Source: Pseudomonas fragi (lineage in GTDB: Bacteria; Pseudomonadota; Gammaproteobacteria; Pseudomonadales; Pseudomonadaceae). Taken from it: 64,000 bases of DNA. Positions 61,700-64,000 of the stretch are shown one piece after another. Below the pieces are notes generated by a model. That model was not told the origin of the DNA. It saw only the letters and a list, made by a program, of their open reading frames with translations, and ran no database searches. The translations under genes were made by a program, and so were the position numbers. The DNA is taken from contig NZ_CP104861.1 of assembly GCF_025426255.1 (NCBI RefSeq), forward strand, positions 2,356,001 through 2,420,000, read 5' to 3'. Numbering within the stretch: the stretch's first letter is position 1; each line of letters begins with the position of its first letter.

Positions 61700-63889
61700 T
61701 CAAAAGTTGATCGAGGCACTCAACCTGGCCGTCAGCGGAGCACCCTGGAATGCATAGTTGTCACCCATGTATCCGCCCACATCGCGCCAGTAGCGCTTGT
61801 CGAACAGGTTGTCGACGCTCAGCCGGAACACTGTGTCATAGCCCTCGATTCGGGTGCTGTAACGGCTGCCGATATTGAAGATGGCGTAGGCGTCCGCCTG
61901 TACCCCACCTTGCTGGCTGGCGTACTTTTTGCCGCTGTATTGCACGCCACCCAGCAGCGCCAGCCCATCGACCCAGGGCAGGGCGTAATCGCCGTAAAGG
62001 CTGGCACGCAGGGTTGGCACATTGATGGTTTGGTGCCCTTCATAGTCAGGGGTGCCGCTACCCGTAACCCGCGAGCGAATCGCCGCCACACTGGCTGCAA
62101 TCTGCAGGCGCTCGCTGGCCCAACCATTGGCGGCGAGTTCCAGACCGGTGTTTTTCTGCTCGCCCTGCTGCACGTAGGTGAACTCACCCGGAGTCGCATC
62201 GGGACGTGCGTACTGGTAGTCCTGACGGATCTGGAACAGCGTGGCGCTCAGGCTGATGCGCCGCCAGTCGTACTTGACCCCAGCCTCGATCTGCCGCGAC
62301 ACGCTAGGGGCCAGGATTTCAAAGGCATTGCTGGCATACCACGGCGCTGTGCCGCCCAGCGACAAACCCTTGCTGTAGCGGGTATACAGCGACAGGTTTT
62401 GCACCGGCTTGTAGATCAGTGCGGCCTGGGGCAGGAACTCGTAGCGTTGGGTATGGCGGGTGGTGTCGCCCTGATCGTCGAAGGTACGCTCATCCAGACG
62501 CACTTCACGCCCGCCAATTACGGTCTGCCATTGTTCGTTAAAGCTGATGCGGTCGTTGAAAAATACCCCGTATTGGCGGCTGTCCAGACGGCGATAGCTG
62601 TCTTGGAGCGGCCCGTCGTAGCGCGCAAAGTCCTGCGGTTCGCTGTCGATATTGCCGCTGCCGATCATTTCGTTGACCAGCTCGCGCTGATCGACCACAC
62701 GTCTGAATGCACTGCTGCCGACGGTCAGTTCATGGCCGATGCCGCCCGTATCAAACTGACCACTCAGTGCGGCCTGTACTTCGTCGTTGCGCCGGGTATC
62801 GTCCGGGCTCTGGAAGTCGTAAATGTCGTAACCGCCTTCGGGGCTGAAGTAGTTGGGCACCGTGCTGGTGCAACTGGTTGAGCCGTAACAGCCCCAGGCA
62901 AACGAGCTGTAGTCATCAATCACCACCTTGCTGCGCGAGGCGCTGAGGCTGCCTTTCCAGTTTTCGCTGAAGTGGTATTCGAAGTTGCCGTTGATATTCA
63001 GCGAATCAATGGTCACCGGCCTGGAGCCGCTCTGGTGCGCCAGCAGTTTTTTCGGCGAGGCATGGTGCGGCAACTCGGTGCCACCGAGCAGTTGATAGCC
63101 CGGCACCGAACGCTGCTCCTTGTTTTGATACTCCACATCCAGTTGCAGCAGCGCGTCAGGGCTGATGTTCCAGTCAAACGCCACCGCCGCGAAATCGCGC
63201 TGGCCATTGGCGTGTTCAACATAGGAGTGGAGATCTTCATGGGCGAAGTTGGCACGTAGCCCGAACTGCTGCTCACTGCCGAACCAGCCACCCACATCGG
63301 TGGCCAGGTAGCCACTGCCACGGTCGTCGGTCGAAACGGTGACCGAACGCACATCGGCCGCCCGTTTGGTCACGTAGTTCACCACGCCGCCGGGCTCGGA
63401 AACGCCGCTTTGCAGGCCGGACAGGCCCTTGAGCAACTCCACCTGCTGTTTGTTTTCCAGGCCGACGTTTTGCTCGCCGGTGATGGTGCGGCCGTTGATC
63501 TTGTAGCTGCTGGCCGAGTTCAGCGAGAAACCGCGCACCACGAAGTTCTCGTAATAACCAATGGGCGCATAGCTTTCACCCACGGAAGCGTCATTGCGCA
63601 ACACCTCGCTGAGCAGCCGGGCTTGTTGATCCTTGATCAGGGTGTCGGTAAACACCGAAATCGCCGCAGGGGTATCCAGCAGGGGCGCCGCCTCGAAGCC
63701 ACCGACCCAGGCGTTGTCAGCCTGGTAGCCGCCGGTGTCATCGGCGGTAATGGACGTCGCGGGCAGTTCGGTGTTGGCCGCGTGGGCCACAGGCACTGTG
63801 CTGGACAGCAGCAGGCCAAGGGTCAGCAGGTTGAGCGTGAACCGCGGGGCGGACTCTCCCTCGTTGAAAGTCCGGTAAAGCATGTTCAT
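61700..63889 (-). CDS. TonB-dependent siderophore receptor
   Basis: This 729-residue outer-membrane receptor has a signal peptide ending PVAHAANTEL, then a plug domain (DTPAAISVFTDTLIKDQQ, FVVRGFSLNS, GLSGLQSGVSEPGGVVNYVTKR cut here at GVSEPGGVVNYVTKR). A 22-strand barrel follows, ending in Phe (ARLSASINF). The siderophore (TIGR01783-type) receptor branch is indicated by VRGF and PGGVVNYVTKR. It has no N-terminal signalling extension of the FpvA type. The two cysteines in WGCYGSTSCTS may form a loop disulfide. Substrate is probably a ferric siderophore, perhaps of another organism. No sigma/anti-sigma genes or Fur box were recognised nearby. Confidence 0.9.
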   Translation of the reverse strand: MNMLYRTFNEGESAPRFTLNLLTLGLLLSSTVPVAHAANTELPATSITADDTGGYQADNAWVGGFEAAPLLDTPAAISVFTDTLIKDQQARLLSEVLRNDASVGESYAPIGYYENFVVRGFSLNSASSYKINGRTITGEQNVGLENKQQVELLKGLSGLQSGVSEPGGVVNYVTKRAADVRSVTVSTDDRGSGYLATDVGGWFGSEQQFGLRANFAHEDLHSYVEHANGQRDFAAVAFDWNISPDALLQLDVEYQNKEQRSVPGYQLLGGTELPHHASPKKLLAHQSGSRPVTIDSLNINGNFEYHFSENWKGSLSASRSKVVIDDYSSFAWGCYGSTSCTSTVPNYFSPEGGYDIYDFQSPDDTRRNDEVQAALSGQFDTGGIGHELTVGSSAFRRVVDQRELVNEMIGSGNIDSEPQDFARYDGPLQDSYRRLDSRQYGVFFNDRISFNEQWQTVIGGREVRLDERTFDDQGDTTRHTQRYEFLPQAALIYKPVQNLSLYTRYSKGLSLGGTAPWYASNAFEILAPSVSRQIEAGVKYDWRRISLSATLFQIRQDYQYARPDATPGEFTYVQQGEQKNTGLELAANGWASERLQIAASVAAIRSRVTGSGTPDYEGHQTINVPTLRASLYGDYALPWVDGLALLGGVQYSGKKYASQQGGVQADAYAIFNIGSRYSTRIEGYDTVFRLSVDNLFDKRYWRDVGGYMGDNYAFQGAPLTARLSASINF

Positions 63890-64000
63890 GCAAAGCTCCT
63901 GAACGATGGGCAGGCTTGAGGCCAGGCCTGTTTCTCAAGCGCGCATCATACATAACCGTCCGCACAGGGTAGCGGTCAGATGATTTTAAGGCGCGTTTTT

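Noticed and set aside
63890..64000. Fur box upstream of the siderophore receptor
   Set aside because: No sequence close to the 19-base Fur palindrome was found in the bases available.

Overview
The window looks like a chromosome segment of a fluorescens-group Pseudomonas. It is GC-rich and carries several typical Pseudomonas gene blocks: a single-chain CysI followed by a DUF934 gene, cti, nfuA, a cobalamin-riboswitch/cbtB-cbtA-cobE-cobM operon, and mexEF-oprN. It also has REP doublets with the usual GTGGGAGCG / CGCTCCCAC arms and three long inverted repeats. Species assignment is inference from these features; no rRNA or tRNA genes were seen.

Positions 1-17077 hold a catabolic island. On the minus strand are the start of a meta-cleavage-type alpha/beta hydrolase and an MFS transporter. 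On the plus strand are three blocks of tightly packed genes separated by REP doublets. Block 1 (2031-9982): two SDRs, an NTF2/SnoaL-like protein, an Old Yellow Enzyme homologue, a FATP-type CoA ligase, a metallo-beta-lactamase-fold hydrolase and a DUF1302 outer-membrane protein. Block 2 (10120-12272): a thiolase-fold protein lacking two of the thiolase catalytic residues (Ltp2-like) and a DUF35-MaoC fusion. Block 3 (12466-17077): an HsaC/TesB-like extradiol dioxygenase, IpdA- and IpdB-like CoA-transferase-fold subunits, an enoyl-CoA hydratase and an IpdC-like flavoprotein. Together these resemble bacterial steroid (or tricyclic diterpenoid) degradation: meta-cleavage of an aromatised ring, retro-aldol side-chain removal, and CoA-dependent opening of the remaining rings. 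No ring-hydroxylating oxygenase, P450 or regulator is in view; the island continues off the left edge.

Positions 17166-21531 hold a lipid-related minus-strand set (SDR, APH-like phosphotransferase, SCP2 protein, histidine phosphatase) and sohB in the opposite direction. Positions 21732-37389 are dominated by two paralogous LRR proteins with an N-terminal dermonecrotic-toxin-like region and a C-terminal NEL-type E3 ubiquitin ligase domain. The first is broken by an in-frame amber codon and a frameshift at a run of seven T. The second is intact, 2139 residues long, and has three tandem LRR modules where the first has one. Between them lie cysI, a DUF934 gene, an unlisted 37-residue membrane peptide, an orphan periplasmic binding protein and a DUF2970 gene.

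Positions 37436-46990 have a cobalamin theme: metH (B12-dependent methionine synthase), with a MetR-like operator in the gap shared with the divergent cti; nfuA; and cobM, cobE, cbtA and cbtB behind a cobalamin riboswitch. Positions 47094-54166 encode a signalling cluster: a single-domain response regulator, a CHASE3-GAF hybrid kinase with three receiver domains, CheR, CheB, a second hybrid kinase and a response regulator. After a TPR protein, 55595-61440 is mexE-mexF-oprN with a nod-box-like site upstream, and 61700-63889 is a TonB-dependent siderophore receptor.
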